Shown here piece by piece: positions 1 through 5,134 of a stretch of 5,166 nucleotides of DNA. This DNA is from Caldifarciminota bacterium (GTDB taxonomy: Bacteria > Hydrothermota > Tepidihabitantia > Tepidihabitantales > Tepidihabitantaceae), in NCBI GenBank assembly GCA_011049385.1, contig DSBX01000147.1:1-5166 (forward strand). The letters run 5' to 3'. The position numbers and the translations under genes are program-made. The notes beneath the pieces were generated by a model that had not been told where the DNA came from, made no database searches, and saw nothing but the letters and a program-made list of their open reading frames with translations. Numbering within the stretch: the first letter of the stretch is position 1; each line of letters opens with the position of its first letter.

Positions 1-36
1 GCATTGTGGATGACGGTGCGAAAGGAGTGAGTGAGG

Positions 37-186
37 ATGAAACTGAAGGGCAGTGAGACCGAGAAGAACCTGCTGACCGCTTTCGCCGGTGAGTCGCAGG
101 CCCGTAACAGTTGTGTGCAGGGCTGGAGCAGGGTGGCAGTCCGGCAGCTGGCTGGAAGTGAGCAACAAGACCGGCATTGTGGATGA
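37..186 (+). pseudogene. 5' stub of a duplicated rubrerythrin gene
   Basis: An ATG at 37, preceded by AAAGGAG at 21-27, opens a 49-codon frame ending in TGA at 184-186. Its first 24 residues are identical to intact rubrerythrin (MKLKGSETEKNLLTAF...). The next 25 residues, starting SCVQGW, come from the spacer plus the start of the second repeat copy and resemble no domain I know. Of the diiron ligands only the Glu19 equivalent is present, so the product cannot be a working rubrerythrin. It ends 23 nt before the real rubrerythrin ATG and has a good ribosome binding site. It might therefore be translated as a short upstream peptide, though I infer this only from layout. Confidence 0.7.
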
Positions 187-193
187 CGGTGCG

Positions 194-212
194 AAAGGAG
201 TGAGTGAGGATG
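194..212 (+). promoter_or_regulatory. Ribosome binding site and ATG that fix the rubrerythrin start
   Basis: AAAGGAG at 194-200 lies 9 nt before ATG 210, ideal spacing. The in-frame GTG at 204 is only 3 nt from the site, too close, so the start is placed at 210. This gives the usual rubrerythrin N-terminus (MKLKGSETEKNL). No convincing -35/-10 pair is visible in 109-209, so the operon promoter probably lies left of the window or is of an unusual type. Confidence 0.85.
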
Positions 213-782
213 AAACTGAAGGGCAGTGAGACCGAGAAGAACCTGCTGACCGCTTTCGCCGGTGAGTCGCAGGCCCGTAACCGCTACACCTACTTCGCGA
301 GCAAGGCTCGCAAGGAGGGCTATGTCCAGATTGCCGACATCTTCGAGGAGACCGCCAACCAGGAGAAAGAACACGCGAAGCGGTTGTTCAAGTTCCTCGA
401 GGGCGGCGAGGTCGAGGTCAAGGCGAAGTTTCCGGCCGGGGTCATCGGGTCAACTACCGATAACCTGCAGGAAGGCGCGGCCGGCGAGCACTACGAGTGG
501 ACCGAGATGTACCCGGGCTTCGCCGACGTGGCCGAGCGCGAGGGGTTCAAGGAAATCGCCGATGCCTTACGGGCGATTGCGGTCGCGGAGAAGCAGCACG
601 AGAAGCGCTACAATGAACTGCGCGAGAACATCGCCAAGGGTCGCGTCTTCCGGCGCGAACAGGCGGTGACCTGGCGTTGCCGGAACTGCGGCTACCTGCA
701 CGAGGGTGTCGAGGCCCCGGACCAGTGCCCGGCCTGCGCGCATCCCCAGGCCCATTTCGAGTTGCTGGGCGAGAACTGGTAG
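210..782 (+). CDS. rbr: Rubrerythrin (NAD(P)H-dependent peroxidase)
   Basis: A cytoplasmic non-haem iron peroxidase that reduces hydrogen peroxide to water using electrons passed through its rubredoxin domain. The 190 residues match the classical rubrerythrin length and order. A four-helix ferritin-like diiron domain covers about residues 1-140, with expected ligands Glu19, Glu52, His55, Glu93, Glu96, Glu127 and His130 all present, one less than Desulfovibrio vulgaris numbering at most positions. A C-terminal FeS4 domain has Cys157, Cys160, Cys173 and Cys176 (CRNCGY...CPAC). The gene is intact and heads the operon; tpx follows after 7 nt. Its first 24 codons and ribosome binding site are duplicated just upstream. 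In anaerobes it works with superoxide reductase, removing the peroxide that enzyme makes. Identification is secure. Confidence 0.97.
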   Translation: MKLKGSETEKNLLTAFAGESQARNRYTYFASKARKEGYVQIADIFEETANQEKEHAKRLFKFLEGGEVEVKAKFPAGVIGSTTDNLQEGAAGEHYEWTEMYPGFADVAEREGFKEIADALRAIAVAEKQHEKRYNELRENIAKGRVFRREQAVTWRCRNCGYLHEGVEAPDQCPACAHPQAHFELLGENW

Positions 783-789
783 GGCCGAG

Positions 790-1308
790 ATGGTCGAGCG
801 AAGCGGGTTGGTGACCGTCGGCGGCAAACCGGTAACGTTGCTTGGTCCTGAACTCAAGGTGGGCGACAAGGCGCCGGACGCGACGCTCACGGCCAACGAC
901 CTGTCGGCGGTGAAGCTGTCCGACCACTCGGGCAAGGTGCTGATCGTGTCGTCGGTACCCTCGCTTGACACTGCGGTTTGCGACGTGGAGACCCGCCGGT
1001 TCAACACCGAAGCCGCCGGACTGGGGGACGGTGTCCGGGTCCTGACCGTCAGCATGGATCTTCCGTTCGCCCAGAAGCGCTGGTGCGGTGCCGCTGGGGT
1101 TGAACGAGTGCTGACGCTGTCCGATCATCGTGAGGCCGAGTTCGGTCTTGCCTGGGGCGTGTTGATGAAGGGAAGCCGCCTGCTGGCGAGGGCGGTCTTC
1201 GTTGTTGATCGAGAGGGTGTCATCCGTTACATTGAGCTGGTAGGCGAGGTCGGTCGGGAGCCGGACTACGAAGCGGCGCTGGCCGTGGCACGCGAACTGG
1301 CCGGGTAA
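790..1308 (+). CDS. tpx: Thiol peroxidase, atypical 2-Cys peroxiredoxin
   Basis: A cytoplasmic peroxiredoxin of the Tpx family that reduces hydrogen peroxide and alkyl hydroperoxides, normally recycled by thioredoxin. The 172-residue length fits; E. coli Tpx has about 168. The peroxidatic motif PSLDTAVC ends at Cys64, with Pro57 and Thr61 in place. The resolving cysteine is Cys99 in the Tpx signature DLPFAQKRWCGAAG. The conserved active-site arginine is Arg134 (LLARAVFVVD), and the family C-terminus EPDYEAAL is present. The start at ATG 790 gives a normal N-terminus (SGLVTVGGKPVTLLG); the open frame upstream is a shadow inside rbr. The ribosome binding site is weak (AGGG at 781-784), and the gene starts 7 nt after the rbr stop, so translational coupling is likely. 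No thioredoxin gene lies nearby. Confidence 0.96.
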   Translation: MVERSGLVTVGGKPVTLLGPELKVGDKAPDATLTANDLSAVKLSDHSGKVLIVSSVPSLDTAVCDVETRRFNTEAAGLGDGVRVLTVSMDLPFAQKRWCGAAGVERVLTLSDHREAEFGLAWGVLMKGSRLLARAVFVVDREGVIRYIELVGEVGREPDYEAALAVARELAG

Positions 1309-1320
1309 CCGGGAGGTGAG

Positions 1321-1518
1321 ATGAGTGAAGCCGGCCAGTATCTCTGGTGGCAGTGCGGCGAATGCGGGCATGTGTTGCAGGCGGCCGAGCCGCCGGAGAC
1401 ATGTCCGTCCTGCAGCCGCAAGTGCGAGTTTCGTAACGTGACCTGCTACACGCCCGATTGCGGGCTGAGCGGGCCAGACCCGAAGCTGATGGGTGGCAAC
1501 CGTCAGCCCGGGGCATAG
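1321..1518 (+). CDS. Small seven-cysteine rubredoxin-like protein
   Basis: A 65-residue protein with a strong ribosome binding site (GGGAGGTG at 1311-1318). The N-terminal half is a rubredoxin-like FeS4 or zinc-ribbon knuckle pair: Cys12 and Cys15 (CGECGH), then Cys28 and Cys31 (CPSC), in the compact 12-residue spacing of rubrerythrin tails rather than the longer spacing of true rubredoxins. Three further cysteines, Cys35, Cys42 and Cys47, lie in the segment KCEFRNVTCYTPDCG, which free rubredoxins lack. There is no signal peptide or membrane segment. Lying between tpx and dfx, it most likely carries electrons to a peroxidase or to superoxide reductase, which is inference. I know similar small proteins only as rubredoxin-like domain proteins; the role of the extra cysteines is unknown to me. 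Confidence 0.88.
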   Translation: MSEAGQYLWWQCGECGHVLQAAEPPETCPSCSRKCEFRNVTCYTPDCGLSGPDPKLMGGNRQPGA

Positions 1519-1536
1519 AGCAAGGAGGAGCAAGAT

Positions 1537-1917
1537 ATGGCCAAGCGCCACGAAATCTATCGGTGCGAGGTGTGCGGGAATATGGTCCAGGTGCTACACG
1601 GCGGTGCCGGGCAGTTGGTGTGTTGCGGCAAGCCGATGAAGCTATTGACGGAGAACACGACCGATGCCGCGCAGGAGAAGCACGTCCCGGTTATCGAGCG
1701 GTCCGAGGGCGGGTTTCTGGTCAAGGTCGGCAGTGTCGCCCACCCGATGATCGAGGAACACCATATCGAGTGGATAGAACTGATTGTTGACGGCCGGGCC
1801 TGCCGGGTCTTCCTTAAGCCGGGTGACAAGCCCGAGGCGTTCTTCCCGGTCGAGGGCGAGCAGGTGGTTGCGCGCGAGCACTGCAACCTGCACGGGCTCT
1901 GGAAAGCCGAGGCTTAG
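1537..1917 (+). CDS. dfx: Desulfoferrodoxin, two-iron superoxide reductase
   Basis: A cytoplasmic superoxide reductase that reduces superoxide to hydrogen peroxide without releasing oxygen. The length is 126 residues. The N-terminal desulforedoxin domain has center I ligands Cys10, Cys13, Cys29 and Cys30 (CEVCGN...VCCGKPM). The C-terminal catalytic domain has center II ligands His49, His69, His75, His119 and Cys116, with catalytic Glu47 and Lys48 just before His49. From memory these positions coincide with those of the well-studied Desulfoarculus baarsii enzyme. Nothing is missing. The ribosome binding site AAGGAGG at 1522-1528 is the strongest in the operon, suggesting high expression. The ferritin ATG follows the stop after one base. 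The reductant is probably one of the rubredoxin-type proteins encoded beside it. Confidence 0.98.
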   Translation: MAKRHEIYRCEVCGNMVQVLHGGAGQLVCCGKPMKLLTENTTDAAQEKHVPVIERSEGGFLVKVGSVAHPMIEEHHIEWIELIVDGRACRVFLKPGDKPEAFFPVEGEQVVAREHCNLHGLWKAEA

Positions 1918-1918
1918 A

Positions 1919-2455
1919 ATGCTGCCCGGGAAGGTCGAGGCCGCGTTCAACGAGCAGATCCGCCACGAGCTGGAATCGGCCTACCTGTACCTTGCGATGG
2001 CGGCCTGGTTCGATTCAGCCGGACTGGTCGGCATGGCCCGCTGGATGCGGGCCCAGACCCAAGAGGAGGTCACCCACGCGATGCGCTTCTTCAAGCACAT
2101 TGTCGAACGCGGCGGGCGGGTACACCTCCAGGCGATGGCCGAACCGAACTCCGAATAAGACTCGGCGCTTTCCGCTTTCGAGGCTGCGCTCAAGCATGAG
2201 CAGTTCATATCCGCCCGCATCAACGAGCTGATGCGGCTCTCCCGGGAGGAGAACGATTACGCTTCCCAGGGCCTGCTTCAATGGTTCGTGGACGAGCAGG
2301 TCGAAGAAGAAGACGCCGCCGGGAGTATCGTTGACAAACTGAGACTGGTCGGGAGCGCGGGGGACGGGATACTGATGCTGGACCGCGAACTCGGCGCGCG
2401 AGACTTTGTGCTCGCGCCGGACCTGGCCGAGCTCTACGCCCGGTCGCCGGCTTGA
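1919..2455 (+). pseudogene. ftnA: Ferritin gene interrupted by an in-frame TAA at codon 80
   Basis: Bacterial non-haem ferritin, an iron-oxidising storage cage protein. The ATG is one base after the dfx stop, implying translational coupling. The frame runs 79 codons, meets TAA at 2156-2158, then continues in the same frame to TGA at 2453-2455, 178 positions in all. Every ferroxidase ligand sits at its E. coli FtnA position: Glu17, Glu50 and His53 before the stop; Glu94, Gln127 and Glu130 after it (KHEQ, DEQVEEE). There is no frameshift and no other damage. The stop replaces a usually aromatic residue (E. coli has AEYSSL, here SE-stop-DSAL), so TAC or TAT to TAA is the simplest change. As read, only helix A and most of helix B would be made, which cannot form a cage. 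It could be a recent nonsense mutation, a sequencing error, or readthrough. Confidence 0.88.
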
Positions 2456-2479
2456 GAATGATCGGGAACAGGGGATAAG

Positions 2480-3679
2480 ATGAGCAAGAGCAGTCTGCGG
2501 GCGGTTCGAGTCAGCGAGCACGTCTGGTGGGTCGGCGCGGTTGACTGGGCGATCAGGGATTTTCACGGCTACGCGACCAGCCGGGGCACGACCTACAACG
2601 CTTACCTGGTGCTGGCCGACAAAGTGACGCTTATTGACACGGTCAAGGCCCAGTTCCGGGATGAGATGATGGCGCGCATCTCTTCGGTGGTCGAGCCGGG
2701 GAAGATAGACTACATCGTGTCCAACCATTCGGAAATGGATCACTCGGGCGCACTGCCGGAGACCATCGCCGAGCTCCGGCCGGAGAAGGTCTTCGCGTCC
2801 AAGATGGGAGTGAAGGCCCTGAGGGCCCACTTCGGGTTGGAAGGTATCGAGGCGGTCGGGACGGGTGACAAGCTCGGTCTTGGCAACCTGACCATCAGCT
2901 TCCTTGAGACGAAGATGTTGCACTGGCCGGATTCGATGGCCAGTTGGCTGGCCGAGGAGCGGGTGCTCTTTTCCCAAGACGGGTTCGGGATGCACCTGGC
3001 TTCGAATCGGCTGTTCGCGGACGAACTGGACCCGGCGGTATTGCGGGAGGAGGCGGCGAAGTACTACGCCAATATCCTCCTGCCCTATTCGTCATTGGTG
3101 ACGAAACTGCTGGCAACCGTCGCCGAGCTCAAGCTCGACATCGCCCGTCTCTGCCCTGACCACGGCCCGGTCTGGCGCACGGGCTTTGATATCCTCGGCT
3201 GGTACCGGGACTGGGCGGAGGGCAGAACCGTGAGCAAAGCCGTGGTCGCCTACGCGACGATGTGGGGTTCGACCGCCCGGATGGCGCAGTCGGTCGCCGA
3301 TGGGTTGGCCGCGGCCGGGGTCGAGGCCAGGGTCATGCCACTGGGTCCGGCTCACCGCAGTGACGTGATGACCGAGCTGCTCGATGCGGACGCGTTGCTG
3401 GTCGGTTCGCCGACGATCAACAACCAGTTGTTCCCGACGATGGCCGACTTCCTGTGCTACGCGCGTGGCCTCAAGCCCCGAAATCTGGTCGGGCAGGTCT
3501 TCGGCTCGTACGGCTGGAGCGGCGAAGCCTGCAAGATGATGGGTACGGAGCTTGAGGCGATGGACGTCGAACTTGTCGGCGAGCCGGTCCGGACGGTCTA
3601 CGTGCCGGATGAGGAGACGCTAGGCCGTTGCCGCGAGCTCGGCAGCGAAGTCGGTCGTCGGGTGAAGGAGCGGGCGTAG
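2480..3679 (+). CDS. fprA: Flavodiiron protein (rubredoxin:oxygen/NO oxidoreductase)
   Basis: A cytoplasmic A-type flavoprotein that reduces oxygen to water, and in many homologues NO to nitrous oxide, without conserving energy. It has 399 residues. The metallo-beta-lactamase-like domain covers about 1-250, with all diiron ligands present: His83, Glu85 and Asp87 (HSEMDHSG), His148, Asp167 and His228 (CPDHGP). The flavodoxin domain covers about 252-399, with the FMN phosphate loop at 260-265 (TMWGST) and a typical flavin loop near SPTINNQLFP. The length equals the simple two-domain class, with no fused reductase. The ribosome binding site is GGGGA at 2471-2475. The stop shares one base with the GTG of hrb, whose product is the expected electron donor. 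Whether O2 or NO is preferred cannot be read from the sequence. Confidence 0.97.
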   Translation: MSKSSLRAVRVSEHVWWVGAVDWAIRDFHGYATSRGTTYNAYLVLADKVTLIDTVKAQFRDEMMARISSVVEPGKIDYIVSNHSEMDHSGALPETIAELRPEKVFASKMGVKALRAHFGLEGIEAVGTGDKLGLGNLTISFLETKMLHWPDSMASWLAEERVLFSQDGFGMHLASNRLFADELDPAVLREEAAKYYANILLPYSSLVTKLLATVAELKLDIARLCPDHGPVWRTGFDILGWYRDWAEGRTVSKAVVAYATMWGSTARMAQSVADGLAAAGVEARVMPLGPAHRSDVMTELLDADALLVGSPTINNQLFPTMADFLCYARGLKPRNLVGQVFGSYGWSGEACKMMGTELEAMDVELVGEPVRTVYVPDEETLGRCRELGSEVGRRVKERA

Positions 3680-3681
3680 TG
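3664..3681 (+). promoter_or_regulatory. Ribosome binding site and GTG start of hrb overlapping the fprA stop
   Basis: GAAGGAG at 3664-3670 lies 8 nt before GTG 3679, and the G of the fprA stop TAG (3677-3679) is the first base of that GTG. The longer frame from ATG 3628 would add 17 basic residues unlike the family and lie fully inside fprA, so GTG 3679 is preferred. The overlap suggests coupled, near-equal synthesis of FprA and Hrb. Confidence 0.8.
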
Positions 3682-4419
3682 GACGGGCAGATCAGAGTGG
3701 CTGACTCCTGCCCGACAGACCTGGACCTTGCGGCGTTTCGCAAGGTCAGCTACGGGCTCTATGTTGTCACCAGTCGTGATGGCGAGCGCCGTAACGGCTG
3801 TCTCATCAACGCTTTCATGCAGGTTGCCGAGAAGCCCTGCGTGGTGGCAATGGCGTTGAGCAAGAAGACGCTGACTCACGAACTGACAGCGGCGAGCGGC
3901 ATCTTCGCGGTCCAGGTGCTGGAGCGCGATACGCCGCTTAAGTTCCTGGGTGTCTTCGGATTCCGTACCGGGCGGGAATACGACAAACTGGCCGAGGTCA
4001 ACTGGCGCGACGGCAAGGACGGCTGTCCGATCGTGCTGGATCACACGCTGGCGAGTTACGAGGTCCGTGTCGCCGGCACGGTGAACTGCGGCACTCACAC
4101 CCTGTTCATCGGCAATGCCGTCAAGAGCGAGGACCTGAACGTGGGCGAACCGCTGACCTACGCGTACTACCATGACGTCAAAGGCGGCAAGACCGGCCGC
4201 AATGCGCCCGGGTACCGGGTCTTCGAATCCACAGGGCAGAAACAGAAAGGGAGCGCCGAGATGAAGCGGTATGTCTGTGTCGTTTGCGGCTACGTTTACG
4301 ACCCGGAGAAGGGCGATCCGGACAACGACATCGAGCCGGGCACGCCGTTTGAGAAACTGCCTGATGACTGGGTCTGCCCGGTCTGCGGGGCGGGCAAGGA
4401 CCAGTTCGAGGCAGAGTAG
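3679..4419 (+). CDS. hrb: Flavin reductase-rubredoxin fusion (high-molecular-weight rubredoxin, Hrb)
   Basis: A cytoplasmic NAD(P)H-dependent electron carrier expected to feed FprA. Of 246 residues, about 12-175 form an FMN-binding split-barrel flavin reductase domain (FRKVSYGLYVVTS, NGCLINAFMQVAEKP, closing near GRNAPGY). A short polar linker near 180-194 leads to a complete rubredoxin at 195-246 with Cys200, Cys203, Cys233 and Cys236 (CVVCGY...CPVCGA). This is the arrangement of Moorella thermoacetica Hrb, which passes electrons from NADH to its FprA. The GTG start overlaps the fprA stop. The rubredoxin part begins with Met195, which has its own ribosome binding site and may also be made separately. 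Hrb may also reduce rubrerythrin or Dfx, since no separate rubredoxin reductase is visible; that is inference. Confidence 0.95.
   Translation: MDGQIRVADSCPTDLDLAAFRKVSYGLYVVTSRDGERRNGCLINAFMQVAEKPCVVAMALSKKTLTHELTAASGIFAVQVLERDTPLKFLGVFGFRTGREYDKLAEVNWRDGKDGCPIVLDHTLASYEVRVAGTVNCGTHTLFIGNAVKSEDLNVGEPLTYAYYHDVKGGKTGRNAPGYRVFESTGQKQKGSAEMKRYVCVVCGYVYDPEKGDPDNDIEPGTPFEKLPDDWVCPVCGAGKDQFEAE
4246..4419 (+). promoter_or_regulatory. Internal ribosome binding site and in-frame start for free rubredoxin within hrb
   Basis: AAAGGGAG at 4246-4253 is 7 nt before an in-frame ATG at 4261. Translation from there gives a 52-residue protein starting MKRYVCVVCGY and ending at the hrb stop, exactly the size and boundaries of a stand-alone rubredoxin, with cysteines at 6, 9, 39 and 42. 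The linker just upstream (GQKQKGSAE) is the stretch that encodes this site. The same stretch could thus yield both the fusion and free rubredoxin. Use in the cell is inferred, not shown. Confidence 0.55.
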
Positions 4420-4442
4420 AAGTCGGAGTTCGTCTCGAAAGA

Positions 4443-4474
4443 TGAGCGGGCGGCGCCGAGGCGCCGCCCGCTCA
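4443..4474. terminator. GC-rich perfect hairpin between convergent genes
   Basis: Arms 4443-4457 and 4460-4474 are perfectly complementary over 15 bp (TGAGCGGGCGGCGCC and its reverse complement) around a 2-nt centre, so the real loop is probably 4 nt or more. It lies 23 nt after the hrb stop and 14 nt past the stop of the minus-strand RRM gene. On the plus strand no T run follows (GTCAAAG). On the minus strand a short pyrimidine-rich stretch, TCTTTCG, follows. It probably serves both genes, perhaps better the minus-strand one. Confidence 0.65.
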
Positions 4475-4488
4475 GTCAAAGCGCCGGC

Positions 4489-4833
4489 CTACCAGCGTCG
4501 GCTGTTGTAGTCGCCGCGCGGGGCGCTGTCGCGCCGTCCGCCGCCACCACCGCGCCGTCCGCCGCCACCGCCGCCACCGCCCTCGGTCCGGGCGCGGGCT
4601 TCGTTGACGGTCAACGGGCGGCCGTCGAGGTCCTGGCCGTTGAGGGCGCTGATGGCGGCACGGGCCGCGTCATCGGACGCCATCTCGACGAACCCGAAGC
4701 CTCGGGAGCGGTTGGTCATGCGGTCCTTCACGATTTCACAGGACGACACTTCGCCATGCTTACCGAACATTTCGGTGAGCTGGCTCTCAGTTGCGCTGAA
4801 GGGAAGATTCCCTACGAATATGCGCTGACCCAT
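4489..4833 (-). CDS. RRM-domain RNA-binding protein with Gly/Arg-rich tail
   Basis: A small single-RRM protein of 114 residues, like the glycine-rich RNA-binding proteins of cyanobacteria and many other bacteria, which bind single-stranded RNA and are often cold-induced. The RRM spans about 4-80, with RNP2 IFVGNL (5-10) and RNP1 RGFGFVEM (44-51), so the aromatic RNA-contacting residues are kept. The tail is eight glycines, RR, five glycines, RR, then DSAPRGDYNSRRW, ending in Trp. The ribosome binding site GGAGGT lies 7 nt before the ATG (complement of 4841-4845). The gene is convergent with the oxidative-stress operon and has its own promoter and a long leader, so a shared function is not implied. 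The RNA targets cannot be inferred. Confidence 0.95.
   Translation of the reverse strand: MGQRIFVGNLPFSATESQLTEMFGKHGEVSSCEIVKDRMTNRSRGFGFVEMASDDAARAAISALNGQDLDGRPLTVNEARARTEGGGGGGGGRRGGGGGRRDSAPRGDYNSRRW
4531..4580. repeat. Short tandem repeat encoding the glycine/arginine tail
   Basis: An 18-bp unit, GCGCCGTCCGCCGCCACC, occurs at 4531-4548 and again at 4552-4569, a 21-bp period, followed by further CCGCCACC copies to about 4580. On the minus strand this encodes the RR and poly-glycine runs of the RRM protein. Because the period is a multiple of three, slippage would change tail length without breaking the frame. Confidence 0.8.
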
Positions 4834-4990
4834 TGGGGTACCTCCGACAGTTTATCGCTTGGGACTCGTTATGGGTCGCTACGGTACTGGCCCGTTTTCA
4901 AACAGTCCGACGCATAGGCCGATAAGCGAACGCAAGCGTCTTTCAGGACCTTCTTCTGCAGGACTGGTGGTGGGGTCCTGCCACAACCAG
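4834..4990 (-). promoter_or_regulatory. Long 5' leader of the RRM gene with alternative hairpins
   Basis: If transcription starts about 7 nt after the -10 element, near 4990, the leader is about 155 nt. It can form a 7-bp hairpin (4958-4964 with 4975-4981, 10-nt loop). One arm of that hairpin can instead pair with a second CAGGACC at 4944-4950 (with 4974-4980), so the two are mutually exclusive. Near the start codon, 4871-4877 is complementary to 4827-4833, which covers the ATG. No known riboswitch class is recognised. No gene is seen in this stretch. Confidence 0.4.
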
Positions 4991-4996
4991 CGATGA

Positions 4997-5025
4997 ATGC
5001 TACCCGCAGGGCGGCATCTTGTCAA
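4997..5025 (-). promoter_or_regulatory. Sigma70-type promoter for the RRM gene
   Basis: On the minus strand, TTGACA (complement of 5020-5025) and TAGCAT (complement of 4997-5002) are separated by exactly 17 bp. The -35 is a perfect consensus; the -10 matches four of six bases, including the critical first T, A and final T. This is the only good promoter I see in the window and it points at the RRM gene. Confidence 0.7.
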
Positions 5026-5051
5026 GCCGACATATCGGTTGTTTGTGGATG

Positions 5052-5095
5052 CAACGCGATAATGTCATAGCTAACTACAACGCGAAAATGTCATA
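5052..5095. repeat. Two 18-bp direct repeats upstream of the RRM promoter
   Basis: CAACGCGATAATGTCATA at 5052-5069 and CAACGCGAAAATGTCATA at 5078-5095 differ at one base, with a 26-bp offset. They begin about 27 bp upstream of the -35 box of the minus-strand promoter and end 39 bp before a possible plus-strand start at 5135. They could be regulator binding sites for either side, or transposase binding sites at the end of an insertion sequence, some of which carry such repeated subterminal motifs. The repeat is certain; its role is not. Confidence 0.85.
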
Positions 5096-5134
5096 CCTGC
5101 CTGCTTGGACAGCGTTACCGGGTAGACTGGCTAC

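Larger units (their letters stand above)
1..281. repeat. Perfect 108-bp direct repeat carrying the 5' end of rubrerythrin
   Basis: Bases 1-108 and 174-281 are identical, with an offset of 173 bp. The unit contains the ribosome binding site (AAAGGAG), the ATG and the first 24 codons of rubrerythrin. The copies diverge right after the codon for Asn24. The 65 bp between them (109-173) resemble no other part of the window. The repeat begins at base 1, so it may extend left out of view. Either a short tandem duplication truncated the first copy, or this is an assembly artefact at a contig end; the sequence alone cannot decide. The complete absence of mismatches means a recent event or an artefact. 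Confidence 0.95.

Noticed and set aside
204..206. GTG start for rubrerythrin two codons upstream
   Set aside because: Only 3 nt from the ribosome binding site; ATG 210 has 9-nt spacing and gives the family N-terminus.
1..281. CRISPR array or phage attachment site as explanation of the direct repeats
   Set aside because: Only two copies, 108 bp long, and containing coding sequence of the neighbouring gene; a partial gene duplication or assembly artefact fits better.
547..1551. 334-codon minus-strand open frame opposite rbr and tpx
   Set aside because: It lies antisense to two well-identified genes, has no recognisable domain, and its low-complexity Arg/Pro-rich composition is typical of shadows in GC-rich DNA.
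2156..2158. Recoded stop codon (selenocysteine or pyrrolysine type) in ferritin
   Set aside because: Selenocysteine uses TGA and pyrrolysine uses TAG; this is TAA, which also ends tpx in this window. Ferritin needs no such residue here.
2231..2455. Separate small gene starting at ATG 2231
   Set aside because: It is the C-terminal part of the interrupted ferritin in the same frame, with no good ribosome binding site; independent restart there is unlikely to give a functional protein.
2015..2995. 326-codon minus-strand open frame opposite ferritin and fprA
   Set aside because: The plus-strand genes are conserved down to metal ligands; the minus frame shows no domain and is explained by GC-rich codon bias.
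3598..4479. 293-codon minus-strand open frame opposite hrb
   Set aside because: No recognisable domain and fully antisense to hrb; its start codon lies just past the terminator hairpin.
5105..5128. Plus-strand promoter TTGGAC with TAGACT
   Set aside because: The spacer is only 12 bp, too short for a sigma70 promoter.
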